From an uncultured Oscillospiraceae bacterium (GTDB lineage Bacteria > Bacillota > Clostridia > Oscillospirales > Acutalibacteraceae): a stretch of 24,378 nt of DNA. Numbering within the stretch: position 1 is the stretch's first letter; the number at the start of each line of letters is the position of its first letter. Under the pieces are notes generated by a model. That model ran no database searches. It was not told the origin of the DNA and was given only the letters and a program-made list of their open reading frames with translations. Shown here in pieces: positions 15,410-23,364 of this stretch. The stretch covers positions 1-24,378 of the forward strand of contig CABQLY010000021.1 of NCBI GenBank assembly GCA_902465155.1. Reading direction: 5' to 3'. The position numbers and the translations under genes are program-made.

Positions 15410-18400
15410 ATGCTGAAAAAAGGCATATCTATTTCATTAAGCTTGCTGCTGGCGGCATTGGTTTTTGTAAACCCTTTGCTGTTTTCGGCACAGGCCGAGG
15501 CACCGTTAAAGTTGACCCAGAATTTTGAAAGCAGATTCTCCGTTGCGGGGTGCGAAATTGTTTCGGATTTTGGCTACAACAGCAACGGCTCGCTGCACTT
15601 TAAAAATAATGTGCAAAACCAGTGGGCTAAGCTTTTTTACGGCACCGGCTTTGGCGGCGACGCTACGGGGCTGTACATTCAGCAAGGCAAAACCTACACG
15701 GTAAAATTCCAAATGTACATAAAAGCCTTGCAAAGCTCCGGCAGCTCGGCGGTGGTGCTGCAATATTTAACCACCAACAACAGCGGCTGGAACAACAATT
15801 CTAATGTAACTATTAATAAAGATAAAGGCGCAATTGATGAAAATGCTTCCTTTAGCATTTTGCCAACCTCTACAACTGGTACTTGGTTTACGGTTACCCG
15901 CAGCTTTAAGGCAGACCGTAATGCCTATTTAGGCCTTTATTGCTACAACACTGCCTCTGCCGGCAACAGCTACGCAGATGTGTATATTGATGATGTCCAG
16001 TTAGAGCAGCAGGCGCAAACCACCATTCATTTTAACACCAACGGCGGTAACGAGCTTGCCGACCTTTCCGGCAACGCCGGCACCACCATTGGTACGCTGC
16101 CCACCCCGGTTAAGGAGGGCTTTACCTTTGGCGGTTGGTTTGTAGATTCGGCCCTAACGCAGCTTTTTGAGCAGCAAAATTACCCGGAGCAGGATATTAC
16201 CCTTTACGCTAAGTGGGAGAATACCGGCATTTACACGCAGGATTTTGAAAGCACCCTTTCGGTTGGTAGCGGTGCAGAGCTTTCTACCGCGCAGGCTGTT
16301 TCGGGCAGCTATTCACTGCATTTTAAAAAGGATTGCCCTAAGCCCGGAAACAGCTTTGTAGCTGTTTTTGGCAACAGGGGCGCAATCCAGAATTTGCAGG
16401 CGGGTAAAAGCTACCAGGTAACCTACCAGGTGTATGTAGAATCGTACTTAGACGGCAAGGTTCCGGTGCTGAACACACAATGCTTTCCACAAAACCAAAG
16501 TGCTTGGAACGCCGGCAATAAAACCCTGGCGCAAAAAAATTTAACCACGGTTGAAAAGGGCAAGTGGGTTACCGTTACTCAAAGCTTAACCCCGGCCGCA
16601 AACGGTTATTTGGGCTTTTGGATGATGAACACCAAGGGCGACGAATACAGCGAATACGCCAGCGTGTTTGTAGATGATGTAGTATTAAGCGAGGTAAACG
16701 ATGTTACCATTACCTTTAACAGTAACGGCGGCAGCAGTGCTACCCCCCTTGTTGGCAGGCCGAATACCGAAATTGGCAACTTGCCCCAGCCGACCCGTGC
16801 GGGCTACTTTTTTGGCGGCTGGTATACCGAAGCCGCTTGCAGCACTCCCTTTACCAACACCGTATTCCCCAGCGCCAACATTACCTTGTACGCCAAGTGG
16901 GTATTAGATTTAACCGCTGGTTTGATGCAGGACTTTGAAACGCCTTACGCGGTAAGCGATTGTGAAATTACTAATTTAAAACCGCGAACCGGCAACAATT
17001 CGCTGCATTTTAAAAGCGACGCCCCTAAGCCCGGCAACGCCTTTGCGCGCCTGTTTGGGGATGCGAATACCGCCATGTACATTCAAAAAGGGCACGCCTA
17101 CAAATTTACCTACTATGTATTTGTAGAATCGTATTTAAGCGGCAAAACCCCGGTGCTTTACACACAGTACTTTGCGCAGAACCAAAGTGCCTGGAACGCC
17201 AATAATAAAGTGGTCCAAACCCTTAATTTAACCAAAATTGCCAAGGGCGAGTGGGTAGAAATTACCCAGTTTATTAACGCCACGCAAGACGCCTATTTGG
17301 GCTTTTGGATGATGAATACTGACGGCCCTAATTACAGTGAATATGCCAGCGTGTTTGTAGATGACGCTGTTTTGATTGAAGTACCTACCGTAACGGTTAG
17401 CTTTCATACAAACGGCGGCAACGCCGTACAGCCAATTTTCGGTGCGTCGGGCTCGGCAATTGCTTTACCCAGTGCCGAAAAGCAGGGCAGCACCTTTGCC
17501 GGTTGGTACATTGATTCTGCCTGCAAAACGCCGTTTACCTCCGCGGTTTTCCCGGAACAAAATATTACCCTTTACGCTAAGTGGTACGAAAAAGGCGTTT
17601 GGCAGCAGGATTTTGAGGCTTACCAAAGCGGTTCGGGCGGCGGCAAGGTGTACACCACCGGCGGCGCTACCCGCTACCAAAAAACCGGCCCGAACGATAC
17701 GAATGTTCACGGCGGCGAAGGCTCGCTTTATGTTCCGCCGGAAAACAACAGCTTTTTTGCTATGCTGTTCCCGTACGGGGAAAAGCTGGAAAAAGGGCGG
17801 CATTACAAAATCGAGCTTTGGTACAAAGTGTATGCCATGACCAACTCCGGCCAAATTCGCCTAACCTACCTTTCTAACCGGGATAACTGCACCTCTTGGG
17901 GCGAAAACAGCGTTAACCGCTACATGGACCTTGTAGATATTAACAGCAAAACCATTAACGAGCAAATGGGCGTTTGGCGCAAGCAAACCGTTTACTTTAC
18001 CGCCGCTTATGACGCTTATGCCGGGCTTTACACCTGGGGCCCCATTGGCTTTTATTTAGACGATGTAACCATTACCGAAACCCCCGGTGTTACCGTTCGT
18101 TTTGAAACCAACGGGGGCGAGGCATTAGAGCCAGTTTCGGGTGCAATCGGCGAAAGCATTACCACCCGAATTCCCACGCCGCAGTGGGCCGATAAATCTT
18201 TTGGCGGCTGGTATTTAGACAGCGCCCTAACCCAACCGTTTTTAGAAACCACCTTTACAAAAAACATGACGCTGTACGCCAAATGGCTGCCGGCTGGAAC
18301 CTGGTTCCAGGATTACGAGGCCTATGTTGCAACCGGTAACATGACCACCACGAATTTTGAGGTTTACAAAAAGCAGAATAATAACGACACCAATGTGCAC

Positions 18401-19402
18401 GGCGGAAATTATTCTATGCACCGCAAAATTCAGGATAGTAACTTTTCTGTTTTGTTCCCGTACGGAAGCAAGACTACCGCAGGGGATATGTACCGCGTTG
18501 AATTTTGGCTAAAGCTAAACAAGTTTGTTACAAACGGTGAAATTCGCTTAACCTTTTTGGAGGACAGTAAGCGCAGCACCAGCTGGACCGATGAGCGTCG
18601 TGCTACGATTATTTATTCCTTTACGGCCAGCAATCAAGAGTCTATTCAAACCGGCAGCTGGAAAAAAGTTTCAATGGTATTACCTATTGATTACGACTGC
18701 TACTTAGGGCTTTACTGCTGGGGCGGTATGGATTTTTACATTGATGATGTTACCGTGACCCGCCTGCAGCCCGGCCTGCTGGAAAGCAATATTGATAACA
18801 CCTACGCGCAGACCCTGCACAACGAGGTTTTACACACCGCGCAACCAATTACCGCATTAACCCAAAAAACAAGCCAAAAGCAGGTTATTCCCTTTAACCT
18901 TTTAGGCTCGGGCGACTATGCGCTTTCTGCCACGGTGAACGACGCAACCGGCGGCTCTTATGTTGCGCTGGCTTGGGATAAGGACGGTAACAATCTGCTT
19001 GCCGGCACCAAAATTACCGCCGGCGAAAGGCAGGCAAACCGCATACTGTTAAATAAAACCGGCTTAATTTATTTGGTTATTTACAACGGCGCGGGCGCAG
19101 GTGCGTTTAGCGATGTTACCTTAGCAAAATACGAGGCCATGCAGCTGGATAAATCCTTAACCGGATTTTTAAATCAGCCCAATTACGCCAGCGCCGATGA
19201 CGCGCCGGAGCTAACCTCAATTTTAGCTAAAATTAAGGCCTCCAGCAGCTATTTTAATCAGGAGGAAGTTGCCGACGGCGAAACCCCGGCAACCGGCGAT
19301 GTTGGCGTTTCTACCATTGCTGTAATTTTGTTAATGCTTGCAAGCGCGGCATTACTTGTTTTAAAATTTAGAAAGGCAGGTGCGGCACATGAATTGTTTT
19401 AA
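15410..19402 (+). CDS. Modular surface protein with alternating CBM-like and InlB repeats
   Basis: This is a 1330-residue exported protein with a signal peptide ending near QAEA (about residue 30). Five jelly-roll-like modules resembling CBM4/9-type carbohydrate binders lie at about 32-203, 272-431, 500-660, 728-893 and 962-1125. Each opens with a QDFE/QNFE motif and closes with a VDDV/IDDV strand. They alternate with four InlB B-type (Listeria-Bacteroides, Flg_new) repeats at 204-269, 432-497, 661-725 and 894-959, each with F-x-x-NGG, GGWY/GGWF and LYAKW. A different domain follows (about 1130-1280). The tail is TPATGD (1292-1297), a hydrophobic helix and KFRKAG, resembling a sortase signal. 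No catalytic motif is seen, so glycan binding or adhesion is inferred. ATG 15410 follows GGGAGG; the stop overlaps the next gene. Confidence 0.88.
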   Translation: MLKKGISISLSLLLAALVFVNPLLFSAQAEAPLKLTQNFESRFSVAGCEIVSDFGYNSNGSLHFKNNVQNQWAKLFYGTGFGGDATGLYIQQGKTYTVKFQMYIKALQSSGSSAVVLQYLTTNNSGWNNNSNVTINKDKGAIDENASFSILPTSTTGTWFTVTRSFKADRNAYLGLYCYNTASAGNSYADVYIDDVQLEQQAQTTIHFNTNGGNELADLSGNAGTTIGTLPTPVKEGFTFGGWFVDSALTQLFEQQNYPEQDITLYAKWENTGIYTQDFESTLSVGSGAELSTAQAVSGSYSLHFKKDCPKPGNSFVAVFGNRGAIQNLQAGKSYQVTYQVYVESYLDGKVPVLNTQCFPQNQSAWNAGNKTLAQKNLTTVEKGKWVTVTQSLTPAANGYLGFWMMNTKGDEYSEYASVFVDDVVLSEVNDVTITFNSNGGSSATPLVGRPNTEIGNLPQPTRAGYFFGGWYTEAACSTPFTNTVFPSANITLYAKWVLDLTAGLMQDFETPYAVSDCEITNLKPRTGNNSLHFKSDAPKPGNAFARLFGDANTAMYIQKGHAYKFTYYVFVESYLSGKTPVLYTQYFAQNQSAWNANNKVVQTLNLTKIAKGEWVEITQFINATQDAYLGFWMMNTDGPNYSEYASVFVDDAVLIEVPTVTVSFHTNGGNAVQPIFGASGSAIALPSAEKQGSTFAGWYIDSACKTPFTSAVFPEQNITLYAKWYEKGVWQQDFEAYQSGSGGGKVYTTGGATRYQKTGPNDTNVHGGEGSLYVPPENNSFFAMLFPYGEKLEKGRHYKIELWYKVYAMTNSGQIRLTYLSNRDNCTSWGENSVNRYMDLVDINSKTINEQMGVWRKQTVYFTAAYDAYAGLYTWGPIGFYLDDVTITETPGVTVRFETNGGEALEPVSGAIGESITTRIPTPQWADKSFGGWYLDSALTQPFLETTFTKNMTLYAKWLPAGTWFQDYEAYVATGNMTTTNFEVYKKQNNNDTNVHGGNYSMHRKIQDSNFSVLFPYGSKTTAGDMYRVEFWLKLNKFVTNGEIRLTFLEDSKRSTSWTDERRATIIYSFTASNQESIQTGSWKKVSMVLPIDYDCYLGLYCWGGMDFYIDDVTVTRLQPGLLESNIDNTYAQTLHNEVLHTAQPITALTQKTSQKQVIPFNLLGSGDYALSATVNDATGGSYVALAWDKDGNNLLAGTKITAGERQANRILLNKTGLIYLVIYNGAGAGAFSDVTLAKYEAMQLDKSLTGFLNQPNYASADDAPELTSILAKIKASSSYFNQEEVADGETPATGDVGVSTIAVILLMLASAALLVLKFRKAGAAHELF
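16019..18283 (+). repeat. Intragenic tandem super-repeat (~690 nt period)
   Basis: InlB repeats begin at 16019, 16703, 17390 and 18089, giving unit lengths of 684, 687 and 699 nt (228, 229 and 233 residues), each one InlB repeat plus one CBM-like module. Modules 2 and 3 are the closest pair (shared YLGFWMMNT, YSEYASVFVDD, NQSAWNA). Modules 4 and 5 form a second pair (NDTNVHGG, FPYG). This points to stepwise duplication. Confidence 0.85.
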
Positions 19403-21116
19403 AAAGGCACTTTGCTTGTTGCTGGCCTTAGTTTTATTACTTTGTGCCGCCGGCTGCAATAGCAAAAAAAATAATACCGGCAAAAAGAAAAAGAATTCTT
19501 CTAAAGGCGCTGCCTCTGAAATTTCCAGCGAGGTTTCGTCTGAGGATTCTACCGCAATAGACGACGAGGACTGGGAAGACCCCGTGGATGACGACGATGA
19601 TGAGGAGATTGAAGATCCTGACGAGGAAGTTTTTTTAGAGGCCAACCTTAAATTAAACAATGCCTCTGCGCCTTTACAAAGCAGCTTTTTAGGCTTTAAC
19701 GCCGTTTACCACGCTTACACCTTCCGTAGTGATAAATACCACCGTCAGCACAGCGAGCGTACTGCTCAGGCCGAGCTGGACGCCGCAAAGAAAAGCGGTA
19801 TTCACATTGCCAGAACTTATTTTGATTCCCAAATGCTTTGGGACGCCGCCCGCAAAAAGCTGGATTACGACAGCGACTCTATGCAGGCGCTTTACCGCTG
19901 GTGCGGGGAGCTGAAAAAGCGGGATATTGATGTTTTGGTAAACTACTGGTACGCTTTCCGCGAAATATACGGCGAATATTTTGGCGCTGACCACGCGAAC
20001 AAAAAGAACACCTATATTAAAGGGTTAAAGCCGGAGTCAATTTATGTAGAGGGCGATGTGCCGAAAACAATTGATAATTTTGCCAACCTAATGGTTGAAT
20101 TGGTTCGTCAGCTGCAGGCCAGGGGCTACACCAACGCAAGGTACCTTTCGCTTTCTACCGAGCCGGGCTTTACGGCGTACGAGTACAACGGTATTACCGA
20201 CCCCGCCAAGCTGGCCGAAATTTACGCCAAAGAGTATTTGGCCTACGCCAATGTGGTTAGCAGCAAGCTTAAAACGGCCGGGCTGCGTAACGCCGTAACC
20301 ATTATGGGTCCGAACGAGGGCGCCACTACCACCAACGGCGGCTACATGATGAAAGCGGTGTACAATTTAGATAAGGAAGGTGCCACCGACCTGTATTCCT
20401 CTCACTCTTATTACAATAATATTGATATTTTAAACGATAATTTTGATTATTGGGACGAGGATATTAAGCTGAAATTGCAAAACTTTGGCGGCGGGAAGGA
20501 TAAGTTTGTGTTCGATGAATACAACTACGGTCAGGGCAACGCCTTAAGCTGGCGCCGCAACAACGCTTACTTTGGTACGCAAATTGCGCTGCAGCAAATG
20601 GCTGTTTTGCAAAACGGGTTAAAGAGTTCTTTTATGTGGACTCTATTTGACCAAAAATGGCCGGATTCTAACAGCAACAACACCTCTGATTCGTGGGAAA
20701 ACGGCGTGCATTGCTGGGGCCTATTGCCAAACTACATTGCAGATAGCCAACCGCACCCGGGCTTTTACGCTTTTCAGTTAATTGCCAATTATTTAGGGCA
20801 GTCCGGCTCTAAAATTTACGGCTGTAATTATGGCTCTGCCGCCGGACAAAGCATTTACTGCGTAATGAGCGAGGCACCGGACGGCTCGGTAGGGGTTGCC
20901 TTGGTTAACGCCAACGCCGACCGTGCAGCGGTTACCGTTAATTTTGAAAAAGCTTTGGGTAAAACCCTGTATCGTCACGAATTTGACCCGGCTGCTATTT
21001 TGAAAAACGAAAGTAACAATATTTTGCCGGTTTCGGCCAAAATCAGCAATTGCAAAACCAGTTTTGAGGATATTTTACCCGCTTACGGCGTAACCGTTTA
21101 CACCACCCAAAAATAA
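19389..21116 (+). CDS. Lipoprotein glycoside hydrolase, clan GH-A type
   Basis: This is a 575-residue surface lipoprotein. A short signal peptide ends in LCAAGC with lipidation at Cys23. A basic/Ser linker and a strongly acidic stretch (58-80, DDEDWEDPVDDDDDEE) come next, then a TIM-barrel-like domain and a C-terminal beta domain (about 480-575). Likely catalytic residues are Glu258 (STEPGF, acid/base) and Glu377 (VFDEYNYG, nucleophile), 119 residues apart, as in GH39 and related clan GH-A families. The substrate is unknown. ATG 19389 lies 14 nt inside the upstream surface-protein gene behind GGCAGG, and GTG 19380 is a weaker alternative. The coupling implies joint production: one protein holds the glycan while this one cuts it. 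Confidence 0.82.
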   Translation: MNCFKKALCLLLALVLLLCAAGCNSKKNNTGKKKKNSSKGAASEISSEVSSEDSTAIDDEDWEDPVDDDDDEEIEDPDEEVFLEANLKLNNASAPLQSSFLGFNAVYHAYTFRSDKYHRQHSERTAQAELDAAKKSGIHIARTYFDSQMLWDAARKKLDYDSDSMQALYRWCGELKKRDIDVLVNYWYAFREIYGEYFGADHANKKNTYIKGLKPESIYVEGDVPKTIDNFANLMVELVRQLQARGYTNARYLSLSTEPGFTAYEYNGITDPAKLAEIYAKEYLAYANVVSSKLKTAGLRNAVTIMGPNEGATTTNGGYMMKAVYNLDKEGATDLYSSHSYYNNIDILNDNFDYWDEDIKLKLQNFGGGKDKFVFDEYNYGQGNALSWRRNNAYFGTQIALQQMAVLQNGLKSSFMWTLFDQKWPDSNSNNTSDSWENGVHCWGLLPNYIADSQPHPGFYAFQLIANYLGQSGSKIYGCNYGSAAGQSIYCVMSEAPDGSVGVALVNANADRAAVTVNFEKALGKTLYRHEFDPAAILKNESNNILPVSAKISNCKTSFEDILPAYGVTVYTTQK

Positions 21117-21123
21117 TAATTAA

Positions 21124-21171
21124 GCAACCCGCAATAAAGGCCAAAGCTGCTTTTATTGCGGGTTGCTGTTT
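21124..21171. terminator. Strong bidirectional terminator
   Basis: GCAACCCGCAATAAA (21124-21138) pairs over 15 bp with TTTATTGCGGGTTGC (21152-21166). T-rich sequence follows on the plus strand, and the minus strand runs into TTAATTATTATTTTT. It separates the glycosidase gene from convergent nth. Confidence 0.9.
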
Positions 21172-21246
21172 ATATTGTTGCTGTTTTATCAATTGCTGTT
21201 TTTGTTGTAGCATTATTGGTTGCTGCTTTTATTGTTGTTTAATTGG
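21163..21246. repeat. Degenerate 15-nt tandem repeat
   Basis: Units starting TTGCTGTTT lie at 21163, 21178 and 21193, exactly 15 nt apart. A degenerate 12-nt unit follows at 21208, TTGCTGCTTTTATTG at 21220, and TTGTTTAATTGG at 21235. The array starts inside the descending arm of the terminator and fills the space before the nth stop. Confidence 0.7.
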
Positions 21247-21281
21247 CTGCTATTTTTGGCTGCCGGGCTTGCCGGGCAAAA

Positions 21282-21926
21282 TTACCTTTTAACTCCAACC
21301 GCTGCGCAAAGCCCCTGCAGGCAGCAGCTTTGACACTTGGGCGCTCGTGCGGTGCAAACGGCACGGCCGTGCAGCACGGTGCGGTGGCAAAATAGGGCAG
21401 AGTCTTTAGGTGGCAAGAGCGCCCGCATGGCGGTTTCTACCTTTTTTGGGTCTTTGCTGTTTACTACGCCAAAGCGGTTGCAAAGGCGAATAAAATGGGT
21501 GTCGGCCACTACGGCCGGCTGCCCGTAAACATCGCCCATAATTAAATTGGCGGTTTTTCGGCCAATGCCGGGCAGGGTAATTAGCTGCTCTAAGCTGTTG
21601 GGCACCTCGCCGCCGTATTTGCTGCAAAGCTCTTGCCCTAATTTAACTAAATCGCGCGCCTTGGTGTGGTAAAGGCCGCAGGTTTTAATTAGGCCCTCTA
21701 CCTGCTCTACGGTTGCGTTGGCAAAAGCTTTTGGCGTTGGCAGCGCCGCAAACAGCGCCGGGGTAACTAAGTTTACTCTGGCGTCGGTGCATTGTGCCGA
21801 AAGCCGGGTGGCAACCAAAAGCTGAAACGGGGTTTCGTATTCTAACGAGCAGCGGGCGTTGGGGTAGGCCGCTGCCAGCGCTTCTACAATTTTTAGCATG
21901 GTCTGCTTTTTTTGGGCTTGGGTCAT
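21282..21926 (-). CDS. nth: Endonuclease III
   Basis: This is a 214-residue base-excision repair DNA glycosylase/AP lyase acting on oxidised pyrimidines. The helix-hairpin-helix LPGIGRKTAN contains catalytic Lys124, and Asp142 sits in VVADTHFIRLCNR. The [4Fe-4S] loop is Cys191-x6-Cys198-x2-Cys201-x5-Cys207, exactly the family spacing. ATG 21926 is preceded at 7 nt by AAGAAGG; an in-frame upstream start at 21977 would overlap the promoter and is rejected. It is transcribed alone from a consensus promoter and converges on the glycosidase operon. Confidence 0.96.
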   Translation of the reverse strand: MTQAQKKQTMLKIVEALAAAYPNARCSLEYETPFQLLVATRLSAQCTDARVNLVTPALFAALPTPKAFANATVEQVEGLIKTCGLYHTKARDLVKLGQELCSKYGGEVPNSLEQLITLPGIGRKTANLIMGDVYGQPAVVADTHFIRLCNRFGVVNSKDPKKVETAMRALLPPKDSALFCHRTVLHGRAVCTARAPKCQSCCLQGLCAAVGVKR

Positions 21927-21948
21927 TTTAAAACCTTCTTTCAATGCA

Positions 21949-21977
21949 ATTTTACAGGAAAATTGCAGTTTTGTCAA
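21949..21977 (-). promoter_or_regulatory. Consensus promoter of nth
   Basis: Perfect -35 TTGACA (21977-21972), a 17-nt spacer and -10 TAAAAT (21954-21949). The expected start site leaves only a short leader before the AAGAAGG ribosome binding site (21940-21934). Confidence 0.9.
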
Positions 21978-21979
21978 CC

Positions 21980-22016
21980 AAAAAGCTGCACCGGTAATAC
22001 TTTACAGCGGTGCAGC
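21980..22016 (-). terminator. Terminator of the kdgK transcript
   Basis: On the minus strand GCTGCACCG (22016-22008) pairs with CGGTGCAGC (21993-21985) and is followed by TTTTT (21984-21980). The nth -35 begins three bases later. Confidence 0.9.
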
Positions 22017-22058
22017 AAAACAAACAAAGCTTTAATAAAATTAGCGTTATAGGCAAAT

Positions 22059-22215
22059 GCCGGTTTTAATTAAGAAAAAGCCAAATTTAAAAAAGAAAAG
22101 GGGCCGGCTTTAAAAAAGCAAACGCCGGTTTTTAAAAATGGCCGGTTTTAAAAGGAACATAAGGCCGGTTTTAACTAAGGCAATGGCCAATTAAAAAGCA
22201 AAAGGCCGGTTTTTT
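22059..22215. repeat. Interspersed GCCGGTTTTAA repeats, kdgK 3' region
   Basis: Six copies of GCCGGYTTTWA-like sequence, all in one orientation, start at 22059, 22103, 22124, 22141, 22164 and 22205 (intervals 44, 21, 17, 23, 41). They lie in the 261-nt gene-free stretch 21977-22237, between the kdgK stop and its distant terminator. Poly-A/T separates the copies. Confidence 0.75.
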
Positions 22216-22237
22216 GGCAAACCTTTAGGCTTAAAAT

Positions 22238-23230
22238 TTAATTTTTTTCGCCAAAAGCAAGGGCGGCAACCTCCTCGGCCGAAACGCAGTTATAGTCGCC
22301 CATAACGGTGTATTTCATGCTGCCGGCCGCAACGGCAAATTCAATAATCTGCTGCGGGGTATAGCCGCTTTTGGCTGCGTAAATAAAGCCGCCGCAAAAG
22401 GCGTCGCCGCCGCCAATGCGGTCTACCGCGTTAATTTCGTACCGCCGGCTAAAGTAAAAATCGGTGCCGTCGTACAGCATGGCTGCCCAATCAATTTGCA
22501 TGGCAGCGTACGACCGGCTGTTGGTAATGGCAACCAGCTTAAAGCCAAACCGCTTTTTTAGCTCGGTTGCCATTTGGCGGTAGCCCTCGTTCGGTTCGGC
22601 CCCTTCTTTGGGGGTAATGCCAAACATATCCTGCGGTTCGTCCTCGTACGCAAAGCAAACATCAACCAGCGGCATAAGCTCGCTCATAACGCGGTTGGCC
22701 TTTTCTCGCGGCCAAAGGGCCTCGCGGTAGTTTAAATCGCAGCTAACCGTAAGGCCAAGGCTGTGGGCAGCCTTACAGGCGGCAAGGCACATAGCTGTGC
22801 AATCCTCGCTTAACGCGGGGGTAATGCCGCTAAAATGGAACCAATCGGCACCGTTAAAAATCTCTTGCCAGTTAAAGGTGTTGGCCGGCGCGGTGGCAAT
22901 GGCCGAAAGGGCCCTGTCGTAAACAATGCCCTGCTTGCGGTAGGCAGCGCCCTTTTCAACAAAATAAAGGCCTAAGCGGCTGCCGCAGCGGGCAATGTGG
23001 TTGGTAGCAACGCCGTACCGCCGCAGCGAGTTTAAGGCCGCCTGCCCAATTTCGTTTTGCGGCAGGGCGGTAATGTGCTCGGCCGGCTGGCCGTAATTGC
23101 AAAGCGAAACCGCAACATTCGCTTCGCTCCCGCCATAAACGGCCGAAAAGCTTTCGGCCTGTAAAAAGCGTTGATTTTGCGGCGTGGTAAGCCGCAGCAT
23201 AATTTCCCCAAATGTTACAGTTTTTTTCAT
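22238..23230 (-). CDS. kdgK: 2-keto-3-deoxygluconate kinase (PfkB family)
   Basis: This is a 330-residue ribokinase/PfkB-family sugar kinase, best matching KdgK, which phosphorylates 2-keto-3-deoxygluconate to KDPG in uronate/pectin degradation. The N-terminal substrate motif YGGSEANVAVSL (32-43) and the C-terminal NAVDRIGGGDAF, with catalytic Asp276 and its anion hole, are clear. VSCDLNYREALWP is typical of KDG kinases. ATG 23230 is preceded at 6 nt by AAAGGAGT; a start at 23251 would lie upstream of this site. No KDPG aldolase is in the window. Divergent from an IclR regulator, which fits KdgR-like control. Other 2-keto sugars remain possible substrates. Confidence 0.9.
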   Translation of the reverse strand: MKKTVTFGEIMLRLTTPQNQRFLQAESFSAVYGGSEANVAVSLCNYGQPAEHITALPQNEIGQAALNSLRRYGVATNHIARCGSRLGLYFVEKGAAYRKQGIVYDRALSAIATAPANTFNWQEIFNGADWFHFSGITPALSEDCTAMCLAACKAAHSLGLTVSCDLNYREALWPREKANRVMSELMPLVDVCFAYEDEPQDMFGITPKEGAEPNEGYRQMATELKKRFGFKLVAITNSRSYAAMQIDWAAMLYDGTDFYFSRRYEINAVDRIGGGDAFCGGFIYAAKSGYTPQQIIEFAVAAGSMKYTVMGDYNCVSAEEVAALAFGEKN

Positions 23231-23244
23231 TATTTTACTCCTTT

Positions 23245-23261
23245 GTTTCACAATGCGAAAC
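23245..23261. promoter_or_regulatory. Palindromic operator candidate in the kdgK leader
   Basis: GTTTCACAATGCGAAAC is an inverted repeat with GTTTC/GAAAC arms and a 7-nt centre. It lies between the kdgK -10 and its ribosome binding site. A related left half, TTGTTTCA, recurs at 23369-23376, near the start of the divergent IclR transcript. GAAAC/GTTTC half-sites are also found in known KdgR (IclR family) operators, though arranged the other way round. Confidence 0.5.
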
Positions 23262-23283
23262 TGTGTTTTATTTTTATGCTTTT

Positions 23284-23311
23284 ATTATAACAAACCCCGC
23301 CAAAATGTCAA
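23284..23311 (-). promoter_or_regulatory. Promoter of kdgK
   Basis: Perfect -35 TTGACA (23311-23306), a 16-nt spacer and perfect -10 TATAAT (23289-23284) on the minus strand. Such a strong promoter suggests that control is by repression. Confidence 0.88.
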
Positions 23312-23335
23312 CCCTTATTTTTCTAACATTCGGCG

Positions 23336-23364
23336 TTGTGTTTTGCGGGGAATTATGCTATACT
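23336..23364 (+). promoter_or_regulatory. Promoter of the IclR regulator gene
   Basis: An extended -10, TGCTATACT (box 23359-23364), lies 17 nt after TTGTGT (23336-23341). It is back-to-back with the kdgK promoter, the two -35 boxes being 24 nt apart. The leader is about 175 nt. Confidence 0.7.

Noticed and set aside
17465..17854. 129-codon minus-strand frame inside the surface-protein gene
   Set aside because: Mirror frame of the CBM/InlB repeats; no initiation signal and overlaps a clearly coding gene.
21163..21246. Possible CRISPR array
   Set aside because: The 15-nt units are contiguous, degenerate and lack unique spacers; no cas genes are nearby.
22059..22215. Possible CRISPR array or attachment site
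   Set aside because: The repeats are only about 11 nt, with AT-rich variable gaps of unequal length and no cas or integrase gene.
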